Positions 1 to 5,630 are shown, counted from the stretch's first letter. The stretch: DNA of 5,950 nucleotides from Ruminococcus callidus (GCF_020709055.1 NZ_JAJFCK010000075.1:1-5950); one strand, 5' to 3'. Notes: a model not told the origin generated them from the sequence alone. Numbers and translations: made by a program.

Positions 1-1
1 G

Positions 2-655
2 TATAATTCTACAGATAAGAAGTCGGAGGACAACTGTGCGAAACTTGCCGCTGCGTTATTAAAACAGTATGGATTGGACATCAATCATCTCTACACGCAT
101 ACCCACTGGCTCAATGTTCGTGACGGACGAAATGGAACAATCGACCAGTTGAACACCATGTACAATCGGTACAAGATGTGTCCGGCGTATATCTTGCCCC
201 ATTGGGCGGAGTTCAAGAAAAAGGTACAGTCTTATTTGAATGCAGGAACTTCCACTATTTCTGCACCTTCTACAAAGCAGCTTTACCGGGTGAGAAAGTC
301 TTGGGCAGATGCAAAGTCGCAGCTTGGTGCGTATTCCTCTTTGGAGAATGCGAAGAAAGCCTGCAAGGTCGGATATTCTGTATTTGATGCCAACGGAAAT
401 GTGGTCTACACCAATGGCGGCAAGTTCACCAAGGGGCAGAAGGTTACTATTCGTGCCAACACGCCTCTGTTCGCCAGTGCAGAAACTACATCTGTAACCA
501 GAAGAATCAGCGGCACTTACTATCTCTATGACGGCATTGCCTGCAAGAACGGTCGTTATCGGATCACCACAAAGCCGGAGTTCTGCGGAAAAACACCGGT
601 GGGACAATATGTGACCGGTTATGTTTCTTGGGATAATTTTGGGGTGATTGGATGA
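2..655 (+). CDS. N-acetylmuramoyl-L-alanine amidase (endolysin-like), 3' part
   Basis: The frame is open from the window edge, so the true start lies upstream; 217 residues are visible before TGA. The family cleaves the amide bond between N-acetylmuramic acid and L-alanine in peptidoglycan. Visible residues 29-68 hold the end of a zinc-amidase (Amidase_2/PGRP-like) fold: HLYTHTHW with a probable zinc-ligand His, then KMCP with the probable catalytic Lys58 and zinc-ligand Cys60, then YILPHW. A short Ser/Thr linker follows. Next comes a SPOR-like wall-binding repeat beginning YRVRKSWADAKSQLG and ending near GYSVFDANGNVVY. The C-terminal ~75 residues resemble a bacterial SH3-like domain. No signal peptide can be judged. 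The stop overlaps the next start (ATGA at 652-655), suggesting translational coupling. An endolysin beside an integration module fits a prophage, though integrative conjugative elements also carry amidases. Confidence 0.85.
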   Translation, partial: YNSTDKKSEDNCAKLAAALLKQYGLDINHLYTHTHWLNVRDGRNGTIDQLNTMYNRYKMCPAYILPHWAEFKKKVQSYLNAGTSTISAPSTKQLYRVRKSWADAKSQLGAYSSLENAKKACKVGYSVFDANGNVVYTNGGKFTKGQKVTIRANTPLFASAETTSVTRRISGTYYLYDGIACKNGRYRITTKPEFCGKTPVGQYVTGYVSWDNFGVIG

Positions 656-1044
656 ATGCAGAACAAAAAGACCAGATCCGACAACTGCACAGCAGCGGTC
701 TGGGCTACAAGAAAATCGCAGTCCAATTAGGGCTGTCTGTTAACACTGTGGCTTCTTTCTGCAAACGGCAGAGAGGAAGCGAATCCTGCCCACACTGTCC
801 GCAGTGTGGGCGTTCTGTTGTGCAGACACCGCACCGAAAACCGAAACGATTCTGTTCCACACAATGCCACAACACTTGGTGGAATCATCATGCTGTATCG
901 GGGGACGGCAAATTACAGCAGCTCTGCCCTATCTGCAAAGAGCCGTTTTTTGCCTATCCCAGTTCGCACCGAAAATATTGTTCCCGTCTTTGCTATGGAA
1001 AGTACAGAAAGGAAATGGCTCATGGAAAAAGAACATTACCATAA
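652..1044 (+). CDS. Small helix-turn-helix protein with two zinc-finger-like Cys clusters
   Basis: This 130-residue protein probably binds DNA. Residues 8-39 form a helix-turn-helix of sigma-70 region 4 or resolvase type, with the turn around YKKIAVQLGLSVNTV. Two similar cysteine clusters follow: C49-x2-C52 with C68-x3-C72, and C92-x2-C95 with C110-x3-C114. Each ends in an FCS or YCS motif typical of small treble-clef zinc fingers. The basic tail ends in GKRTLP. The ATG overlaps the amidase stop by four bases and has a weak GGGGTG ribosome site at 641-646. Its last 23 bases overlap the SHOCT-like gene. I recall such HTH/zinc proteins beside large serine recombinases in clostridial mobile elements; a role as regulator or recombination accessory factor is inference. 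A strong hairpin lies inside the coding region (788-811). Confidence 0.8.
   Translation: MNAEQKDQIRQLHSSGLGYKKIAVQLGLSVNTVASFCKRQRGSESCPHCPQCGRSVVQTPHRKPKRFCSTQCHNTWWNHHAVSGDGKLQQLCPICKEPFFAYPSSHRKYCSRLCYGKYRKEMAHGKRTLP
788..811 (+). other. Perfect 10-bp inverted repeat with a TCCG loop, inside the HTH gene
   Basis: Arms GCCCACACTG (788-797) and CAGTGTGGGC (802-811) pair perfectly around a four-base TCCG loop. They encode part of the first zinc cluster (CPHCPQCG). No T-run follows, so this is not an intrinsic terminator. It may be an mRNA hairpin, with a UNCG-class loop closed by G-C, or a dyad binding site. Its function is unknown. Confidence 0.7.
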
Positions 1045-1204
1045 GATCATTACGTATCAAACCACAGTTTCGATTTTGAAAAGCTGGATGCGTGCTGGAT
1101 TGGTCACGCCGGAGGAATTTCAAAAAATCAACACCATAATTGCCGAACGTTCCGGCTTATCTTTGTGCAGTATATTCCTTGACTCCTGCCCGATCGTACG
1201 GTAA
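1022..1204 (+). CDS. Small SHOCT-like protein of the recombinase module
   Basis: This 60-residue protein resembles the short SHOCT-domain proteins found next to serine recombinases in clostridial elements. The SHOCT signature is seen at about residues 19-45 (LKSWMRAGLVTPEEFQKINT): a helix, a Gly-Leu-(Ile/Val)-Thr turn and an acidic second helix. I chose the ATG at 1022 because AAAGGA lies about eight bases upstream (1008-1013) and the protein then begins directly at the family-like MEKEHYHKIITYQTT; an in-frame ATG at 995 would add nine residues. It overlaps the HTH gene by 23 bases in another frame. It is in the same frame as the downstream recombinase, separated by TAA at 1202-1204. Function is unknown; a directionality or regulatory role is only inference. 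Confidence 0.75.
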   Translation: MEKEHYHKIITYQTTVSILKSWMRAGLVTPEEFQKINTIIAERSGLSLCSIFLDSCPIVR

Positions 1205-1213
1205 TATGTCATC

Positions 1214-1225
1214 GGAAAGGGGGAG
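1214..1225 (+). promoter_or_regulatory. Purine-rich ribosome binding site for recombinase 1
   Basis: GGAAAGGGGGAG is a strong Shine-Dalgarno-like tract. It ends 15 bases before the GTG at 1241, which is too far for a usual start, but lies 3-8 bases from ATT (1226) and ATC (1229), which are in the same frame. It therefore bears on which codon starts the first recombinase. Confidence 0.6.
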
Positions 1226-1240
1226 ATTATCACGGCACGA

Positions 1241-2527
1241 GTGATACAAAAAGTCGCATTTCCACAGAAAAAACCGTTCCTGTTGAAACGGACGGCAGCC
1301 TATGCCAGAGTGTCCAGCGGAAAGGATGCCATGCTCCATTCTCTGTCAGCACAGGTCAGCTATTACAATCAGCTGATCCAGAGCAATCCGGAGTGGCTGT
1401 TCTGCGGTGTTTATGCAGATGAGGCATTGACGGGAACAAAGGAAAATCGTGCAGAATTTCAAAAGCTGCTGAATCGATGCCGGCGGGGAGAAATTGACTT
1501 GATTCTGACAAAGTCCATTTCCCGTTTTGCACGAAACACGGTCACCCTGCTGGAAACGGTACGGGAACTGAAAACACTGGGCGTTGATGTCTATTTCGAG
1601 GAACAGCGGATTCATTCCATGAGTTCAGACGGCGAGCTGATGCTTTCCATTCTGGCATCTTACGCACAGGAGGAAAGCTATTCTGCCAGCGAGAACAAAA
1701 AGTGGCAGATGCGAAAGGACTTTGAACAGGGAAAAGTCGGGAGTATGCGAATGCTGGGCTATCAGCGAACCAAGTCAGGAAAACTAGAGATTGTACCAGA
1801 GGAGGCGGAAATCGTCAGAATGATTTTTCTATACTATCTGTCTGGTATGGGTAAGCTGGCAATTGCCAAGAAACTGAATGAACAGCAGATATGCACGGTG
1901 CGTGGCTGTGCATGGACGACAGAGGACGTAAGGCGAACGCTCCGCAATGAAAAGTACACCGGAAATTTGCTGCTGCAAAAAAGTTTTCGGGAAAATCACA
2001 TTACCAAGAAAAAGGTGGATAACATCGGACAGCTTCCGCAGTATTTTGTTGCCGGTTCGCATGAAGCCATCATTTCGCAGGAACAGTTTGATGCAGTGCA
2101 GAAACAAATGGCGGAACGGCAGAAAAAATATGCCGGTTCCTGTACCACAAACCGATATCCATTTACGCAGAAAATACGGTGTGCCTGCTGCGGCAAATAT
2201 TACCGCAGAAAAACGACAGTGACCGGTGTGGTCTGGATTTGTTCCACTTACAACACCAAAGGGAAAAAATACTGTCCAACAGCAAAACAGATTCCGGAAA
2301 ATACGCTGCTCTCTGCCTGCTGTGATGTTTTGGAAATATCGGAATTTGATGCGGAGCGATTTGCGGAACAAATCGAACAGATTCAGATTCCGGCACCCAA
2401 TGAACTGCAATTCTGCTTTTCAGACGGAACGGAACAAACCGTATCTTGGAAAGACCGTTCCCGTTCGGAAAGCTGGACGGCGGAAATGCGAGAGAAAGCG
2501 AGGCAGAAAAAATGGCGACAGTCCTAA
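1241..2527 (+). CDS. Large serine recombinase 1 (site-specific integrase/resolvase family)
   Basis: This is a 428-residue large serine recombinase, which would cut and rejoin DNA at attachment sites through a phosphoserine link. The N-terminal catalytic domain (about 17-155) has AAYARVSSG with nucleophile Ser25 and Arg23, and SISRFARN with Arg95 and Arg98. The central recombinase domain follows (about 170-260, including LGYQRT, EEAEIVRMIF and NEKYTGNLLLQ). A zinc ribbon has C314-x2-C317, C334 and C345. The tail is short, ending in a DGTEQTVSWKDRSRSE segment, with no long coiled coil. The GTG at 1241 is the first conventional start, but upstream codons ATT-ATC-ACG-GCA-CGA stay in frame and fit the ribosome site better, so the start may be a non-standard codon at 1226 or 1229. 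The end overlaps recombinase 2 by 16 bases. All catalytic residues seem present. Confidence 0.92.
   Translation: MIQKVAFPQKKPFLLKRTAAYARVSSGKDAMLHSLSAQVSYYNQLIQSNPEWLFCGVYADEALTGTKENRAEFQKLLNRCRRGEIDLILTKSISRFARNTVTLLETVRELKTLGVDVYFEEQRIHSMSSDGELMLSILASYAQEESYSASENKKWQMRKDFEQGKVGSMRMLGYQRTKSGKLEIVPEEAEIVRMIFLYYLSGMGKLAIAKKLNEQQICTVRGCAWTTEDVRRTLRNEKYTGNLLLQKSFRENHITKKKVDNIGQLPQYFVAGSHEAIISQEQFDAVQKQMAERQKKYAGSCTTNRYPFTQKIRCACCGKYYRRKTTVTGVVWICSTYNTKGKKYCPTAKQIPENTLLSACCDVLEISEFDAERFAEQIEQIQIPAPNELQFCFSDGTEQTVSWKDRSRSESWTAEMREKARQKKWRQS
2500..2503 (+). promoter_or_regulatory. Ribosome binding site for recombinase 2
   Basis: GAGG lies eight bases upstream of the ATG at 2512, inside the 3' end of recombinase 1. 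It supports 2512 over the TTG at 2446, which would add 22 residues read from the shadow frame of recombinase 1. Confidence 0.55.
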
Positions 2528-4092
2528 AAATACCGGCAAAGTTTCATCCCATAACGCATTTGCCGGAAACCAAGGTTCAGAAACGCAGAGTGGCAGCCTA
2601 TGCCAGAGTTTCCACGGATTCCGAGGAACAGCAGACCTCCTATGCTGCACAGGTAGATCGCTACACCAAGTACATTCAGGAACGGGCAGACTGGGAGTTT
2701 GTTGCAGTCTATACCGATGAGGGCATTTCTGCCCTGAATACCAAACATCGGGATGGCTTTAATCGCATGGTGGCAGATGCTCTGGACGGCAAAATCGATT
2801 TGATTGTCACCAAGTCAGTCAGCCGGTTTGCACGAAACACTGTAGATTCTTTGACAACTGTGCGAAAGCTGAAAGAAAAAGGCGTGGAGGTGTTTTTTGA
2901 AAAAGAAAACATCTACACGCTGGATTCCAAAGGCGAGCTGCTGATCACCATTATGTCCAGTCTGGCACAGGAGGAGAGCCGTTCTATTTCGGAGAATGTA
3001 ACTTGGGGACAGCGAAAGCGAATGGCGGACGGCAAGGTCAGCCTGCCGTACAAGCATTTTCTAGGCTATCGAAAAGGAGCAGATGGCTTGCCGGAAATTG
3101 TGCCGGAGGAGGCGGAAATTGTTCGGAACATCTATCGTTGGTTTATGGAGGGGAAAACGTCGACCGGCATTGCGAGAACATTGACAGAACAGGGCGTTCC
3201 GACACCTGCCGGAAAGGAGCAATGGTGTTCCAGCACAGTGAAAAGCATTCTGACCAATGAAAAATACAAGGGCTCTGCTCTATTGCAAAAGAGATTTACG
3301 GTGGATTTCCTCACGAAAAAATCTAAGGTGAATGAGGGCGAAGTGCCGCAATACTACATTGAGGAAAGTCACCCTGCCATCATAGTGCCGGAGGAATTTG
3401 AACTGGTGCAGGCAGAATTGCTGCGGAGGCAAAATCTACGGCGGCAGTACAATGGAAAGAGCGTATTTGCTGCCCGGCTTGTCTGCGGCGACTGCGGAAA
3501 TTTCTTCGGGGCAAAGGTCTGGCATTCCAACAGCAAGTATCGGCAGGTGATCTGGCAGTGCAATTACAAATTCCAAGGGGTGTGCAAATGCCAGACACCC
3601 CATTTGCAGGAGAGCGTCATACAGCAGCGGTTTCAGGCAGCCGTTCAGGAATTGCTGCAAAAGCGAAAAGCAGTTCTGGAAAACTGTCAGGTGATGCTGG
3701 AACTGCTTACGGACTGTACAGATTTAGAGCGTCAATTGCAGGAACTGGAAACGCAGAAAATGCGGATTTCGGAACAGGTGCAGGGATATGTTCGGGAGAA
3801 TAGTGAAATCGTGCAGGATCAGGAAAAGTATGAGGAACGGTATCAGGCACTGGTGGGACAATACGAACCGCTGCAGAAACAAGAAACCGCTCTGCAGGAA
3901 CGGCGAGCAGAGCGATTGGCAAGACGGGAACAGATTCAGGGCTTTCAAAGAGTATTGAACGGACAAAATGGGATGCTGCCGGAATTTGATACACAATTGT
4001 GGCTGGCTGCTGTAGAAAAAGCAGTGGTGCATCGAGATGGAAAAATCGTGTTTGTTTTGAAAGATGGGACGGAGTTGGTGCAGAAAATTTGA
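2512..4092 (+). CDS. Large serine recombinase 2, with C-terminal coiled coil
   Basis: This 526-residue recombinase is a paralogue of the preceding gene. The catalytic domain (about 25-165) has AAYARVSTDSEEQ with nucleophile Ser34 and Arg32, and SVSRFARN with Arg105 and Arg108. The recombinase domain (about 180-300) contains FLGYRKG, EEAEIVRNIYRWF and NEKYKGSALLQKRF. The zinc ribbon uses C325-x2-C328 with C350 and C358 or C360. A Glu/Gln-rich coiled coil spans about 375-480, then a conserved-looking end (WLAAVEKAVVHRDGKIVFVL). In serine integrases this zinc-ribbon/coiled-coil part controls synapsis and the direction of recombination. It overlaps recombinase 1 by 16 bases, so joint expression is likely. 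It is the last gene of the plus-strand set and is followed at once by a hairpin. It appears intact. Confidence 0.93.
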   Translation: MATVLKIPAKFHPITHLPETKVQKRRVAAYARVSTDSEEQQTSYAAQVDRYTKYIQERADWEFVAVYTDEGISALNTKHRDGFNRMVADALDGKIDLIVTKSVSRFARNTVDSLTTVRKLKEKGVEVFFEKENIYTLDSKGELLITIMSSLAQEESRSISENVTWGQRKRMADGKVSLPYKHFLGYRKGADGLPEIVPEEAEIVRNIYRWFMEGKTSTGIARTLTEQGVPTPAGKEQWCSSTVKSILTNEKYKGSALLQKRFTVDFLTKKSKVNEGEVPQYYIEESHPAIIVPEEFELVQAELLRRQNLRRQYNGKSVFAARLVCGDCGNFFGAKVWHSNSKYRQVIWQCNYKFQGVCKCQTPHLQESVIQQRFQAAVQELLQKRKAVLENCQVMLELLTDCTDLERQLQELETQKMRISEQVQGYVRENSEIVQDQEKYEERYQALVGQYEPLQKQETALQERRAERLARREQIQGFQRVLNGQNGMLPEFDTQLWLAAVEKAVVHRDGKIVFVLKDGTELVQKI

Positions 4093-4128
4093 GGGGAGTG
4101 GGGTGCAGAATGCACTCCCTTTGCTTTT
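4093..4128 (+). terminator. Probable intrinsic terminator after recombinase 2
   Basis: The recombinase stop is followed immediately by a hairpin that can fold in two ways. One is an 8-bp stem, 4100-4107 with 4111-4118, around a GAA loop. The other is a 7-bp stem, GGGAGTG (4094-4100) with CACTCCC (4113-4119), around a 12-base loop. The T-rich tail TTTGCTTTT is interrupted, so termination may be partial. Confidence 0.6.
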
Positions 4129-4171
4129 CAGGTGTGCATTGTATCATTTGTGACGTGCGTTTCCAAACAAC

Positions 4172-4192
4172 CCAATTATTAAAAGTAATTGG
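4172..4192. repeat. Small dyad, CCAATTA/TAATTGG
   Basis: A perfect 7-bp inverted repeat with a seven-base spacer lies between the two terminators. It may be a protein-binding dyad or part of a recombination site, or it may be chance in AT-rich DNA. Confidence 0.35.
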
Positions 4193-4205
4193 AAAGGAAG
4201 AAAAG

Positions 4206-4245
4206 CACGCAGTTTCGATATTTTATCGAGGCTGCGTGTTTTTTT
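4206..4245 (+). terminator. Strong intrinsic terminator
   Basis: A continuous 15-bp stem pairs 4206-4220 with 4224-4238, including two T-G wobbles, around a three-T loop. Seven T follow directly (4239-4245). This is the clear transcription end of the plus-strand operon. A short A-run just before the stem gives only a weak tail in the opposite direction. Confidence 0.88.
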
Positions 4246-4290
4246 GTTGCCGTTTTTAAGGACACATAATATAGTAGAAAATATGCTTCG

Positions 4291-4311
4291 TACCCTTACC
4301 ATACCCTTACC
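4291..4311 (+). repeat. Two 10-bp direct repeats, TACCCTTACC, spaced by 11 bp
   Basis: TACCCTTACC occurs at 4291-4300 and 4302-4311. The 11-bp period is close to one helical turn, so two protein subunits could bind the same face of the DNA. The second copy also forms one arm of the following hairpin. Confidence 0.6.
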
Positions 4312-4334
4312 GATTTTCAGCAAGGGTATTTTTT
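4301..4334 (+). terminator. Terminator-like hairpin overlapping the direct repeats
   Basis: ATACCCTT (4301-4308) pairs perfectly with AAGGGTAT (4322-4329) across a 13-base loop, and a run of T ends at 4334. This has the form of a plus-strand intrinsic terminator with a low-GC stem. It could instead be part of a recombinase or regulator site. Confidence 0.45.
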
Positions 4335-4415
4335 CGAGTTGCTGACAGAAATTTGGAGAGGGAAGGACTTGAAAAACGTCTTTTTTGCTGCTGTTTTCAA
4401 AAAGTTTACAAATGA

Positions 4416-4452
4416 AAAAGGATGCACAAATACCTGCTTTGTGTATCCTTTT
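4416..4452 (-). terminator. Intrinsic terminator of the minus-strand operon, possibly bidirectional
   Basis: A 15-bp stem pairs 4416-4430 with 4438-4452, with one G-T wobble, around a seven-base loop. It begins six bases beyond the flavoprotein stop. Read on the minus strand, the stem ends in a T-run (five T at 4415-4419). The plus strand also ends in four T, so it may act both ways. Confidence 0.82.
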
Positions 4453-4457
4453 CTGCC

Positions 4458-5031
4458 TCATTCTTGATAAATTGTTTTTCCGAATTTGTAGGCCTCTTTT
4501 AAGTGATTTGTCTTGCTGATCTGCGGTTTTCCGTTTGTATCTCCGCATCCTCCGGCTAGTAGCATTCCTTTATCATGAAATCCAATGTAGTGGATGATTG
4601 TAAATTTGTAGCACGACACCGCCTGCTCATATGTCCAAAATAGATCATCAGCAGAGGTCATCAGTAATGCTGCATCTTTCACAGGATATTTCTCATACCG
4701 TCCTAATGGCGGATTCGTGTCTTCCTCTGCGAGGCAATAGAAATGCCTTTAGTTTCGCAGAGATTGTCCAAAACAACAGCGGAGAGGCAAATACGAGGAG
4801 ATCAGCTGCCTTTATTTTAAGGACAAGTTCAGAAAAGCCGTCTTTCTGTACACACGGTTTTCCATACCGACAGGTATTACATCCTATGCAACTTTTCACT
4901 TCAACCTGACTCAATGATACAAGCTCAACCTCGTGCCCAGCATCAACAGCGCCTTGAATGAAGGTGCCTGCCAATTGTCTGGTGTTTCCTTTTGGGCGAC
5001 CGCCGCCTAATATCACCAATATTCTTTTCAT
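4458..5031 (-). pseudogene. Flavodoxin-family NAD(P)H oxidoreductase / iron-sulfur flavoprotein-like, frameshifted
   Basis: Two frames together make one flavodoxin-like protein. The N-terminal frame (MKRILVILGGGRPKGNT) has the FMN phosphate-binding loop. It then has C48-x2-C51-x2-C54-x5-C60, the compact cysteine motif known from iron-sulfur flavoproteins, and the FASPLLFWTISAKLKAF segment. It then runs into an out-of-frame end, RRGRHESAIRTV. The continuation lies in another frame as EEDTNPPLGRYEKYPVKDAA and goes on to YIGFHDKGMLLAGGCGDTNG and the stop at 4458-4460. From remembered homologues, about IERF between KAF and YCLAEED is missing, which implies an 11-base deletion around 4739-4744. 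The start has a good AGAGGAGA site six bases upstream. It lies 27 bases after the GNAT stop, as the second gene of that operon. The frameshift should abolish function. Confidence 0.85.
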
Positions 5032-5034
5032 GGG

Positions 5035-5042
5035 TTCTCCTC
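5035..5042 (-). promoter_or_regulatory. Ribosome binding site of the flavoprotein gene
   Basis: On the minus strand AGAGGAGA precedes the ATG at 5031 by a few bases. The site is intact although the gene is broken. Confidence 0.7.
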
Positions 5043-5058
5043 TTTTACAAACTGGAAT

Positions 5059-5529
5059 TTATCGATAAATCACATAACGATAATGTGGCATATCCACGCC
5101 TCTATAATGCTTTATCCATGTATCCATTATTTTCATTCCGTTTCTTACGGATACATTTTGAGATGCTATATTCGTATCTCTGATAATAGAACATACTTCC
5201 GTTGCATTCAATACTTCAAACGCATACTTTTTACAAGCTTTTGCCGCCTCAGTGGCATACCCATTATGCCAGTATGACCGCTCAAAAAGATAACCTATTT
5301 CAAGTACCTCAGAATCTTTCCATGGTTGCCTTCAAAACAACTGCCCATAAACCAAAACTCCATTTTTGATAACGGTCAATTGCCTGTCAAGCCATTCATG
5401 GGCTTCATCGTCACTAAATGCACCCTCATATGCGTACATTGTATCTTTATCTTGCAAGATTTTACACAAAGACTCAAAATCATTTTGATTCATCTCACGC
5501 AGATATAATCGTTCAGTTTCAAGTATTAT
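5059..5529 (-). pseudogene. GNAT-family N-acetyltransferase (RimJ/RimL-like), multiply disrupted
   Basis: The pieces join into a GNAT acetyltransferase, which would transfer acetyl from acetyl-CoA to an amine. Piece 1 is ILETERLYLREMNQNDFESL onward to EWLDRQLT. Piece 2, in another frame, is RYQKWSFGLWAVVLKA. Piece 3 runs from PWKDSEVLEIGYLFERSYW through HNGYATEAAKACKKYAF, the acetyl-CoA-binding region, to HYRYVIYR and TAA (5059-5061). There is a one-base loss near 5371-5377. About 38 bases also appear to be missing at 5321-5326, removing the GEMIGQCGLTMQ-like strand of remembered homologues. The unshifted frame meets TGA at 5332-5334 (codon 66). The two changes cancel in frame, so the total length is a multiple of three. 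The expected start six bases after AAGGAG reads ATA, not ATG. It is the first gene of the promoter-driven operon. Confidence 0.82.
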
Positions 5530-5535
5530 ATTTAT

Positions 5536-5541
5536 CTCCTT
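5536..5541 (-). promoter_or_regulatory. Ribosome binding site of the GNAT pseudogene
   Basis: AAGGAG on the minus strand is a near-perfect Shine-Dalgarno. Six bases later the expected start codon is ATA (5527-5529), and no ATG, GTG or TTG lies nearby in frame, suggesting an ATG-to-ATA start loss. Confidence 0.7.
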
Positions 5542-5588
5542 AACTTAAATCCCAATTTATATGTTTGATTGTTATACTCAGTTTCCCC

Positions 5589-5617
5589 ATTATACCACAT
5601 TCCCCATCGAAAAACAA
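5589..5617 (-). promoter_or_regulatory. Extended -10 sigma-A promoter driving the GNAT/flavoprotein operon
   Basis: On the minus strand TTGTTT (5617-5612) and a perfect TATAAT (5594-5589) are separated by 17 bases. TGG directly before the -10 gives an extended -10. Transcription should start near 5582, leaving a leader of about 50 bases before the GNAT gene. This copy is the one nearest the operon, with no terminator in between. Confidence 0.8.
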
Positions 5618-5627
5618 GAATCGATTC
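5618..5627. promoter_or_regulatory. Palindrome GAATCGATTC abutting the -35 box
   Basis: A perfect 10-bp palindrome ends exactly where the -35 hexamer begins. The position would suit a regulator site, but it is short and no regulator gene is seen. It is repeated in copy 2 at 5817-5826. Confidence 0.3.
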
Positions 5628-5630
5628 CAC

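Larger units (their letters stand above)
4246..4415. other. Gene-free boundary stretch, candidate element/host junction
   Basis: I see no gene here on either strand. The DNA is AT-rich, unlike the recombinase genes to the left. It holds the TACCCTTACC direct repeats and linked hairpin described separately, and a weak TTGAAAA/TTTTCAA inverted repeat (4369-4400). Because it lies between the recombinases and opposite-strand cellular-type genes, the attachment site is probably in or near it (inference). Confidence 0.4.

Noticed and set aside
2446..2511. Earlier TTG start for recombinase 2, adding 22 residues
   Set aside because: The extra residues are read inside recombinase 1, and the ATG at 2512 has a correctly spaced GAGG and gives the family-like MATVLKIPAK start.
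3707..4147. 146-codon minus-strand open frame opposite the recombinase 2 coiled coil
   Set aside because: It is antisense to a clearly recognised domain, with composition explained by the complement of Glu/Gln codons.
4354..4475. Short plus-strand frame starting TTG at 4369 after a GGAAGGA tract
   Set aside because: The frame crosses the minus-strand terminator, is only about 35 codons and resembles nothing.
4144..4548. 134-codon minus-strand open frame across the boundary
   Set aside because: It runs through three terminator hairpins and out of frame through the flavoprotein 3' end. Its composition is typical of AT-rich non-coding DNA and it resembles no family.
4731..4747. Programmed ribosomal frameshift in the flavoprotein gene
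   Set aside because: No slippery heptamer or downstream structure is evident, and residues seem to be missing compared with homologues, so a deletion explains it better.
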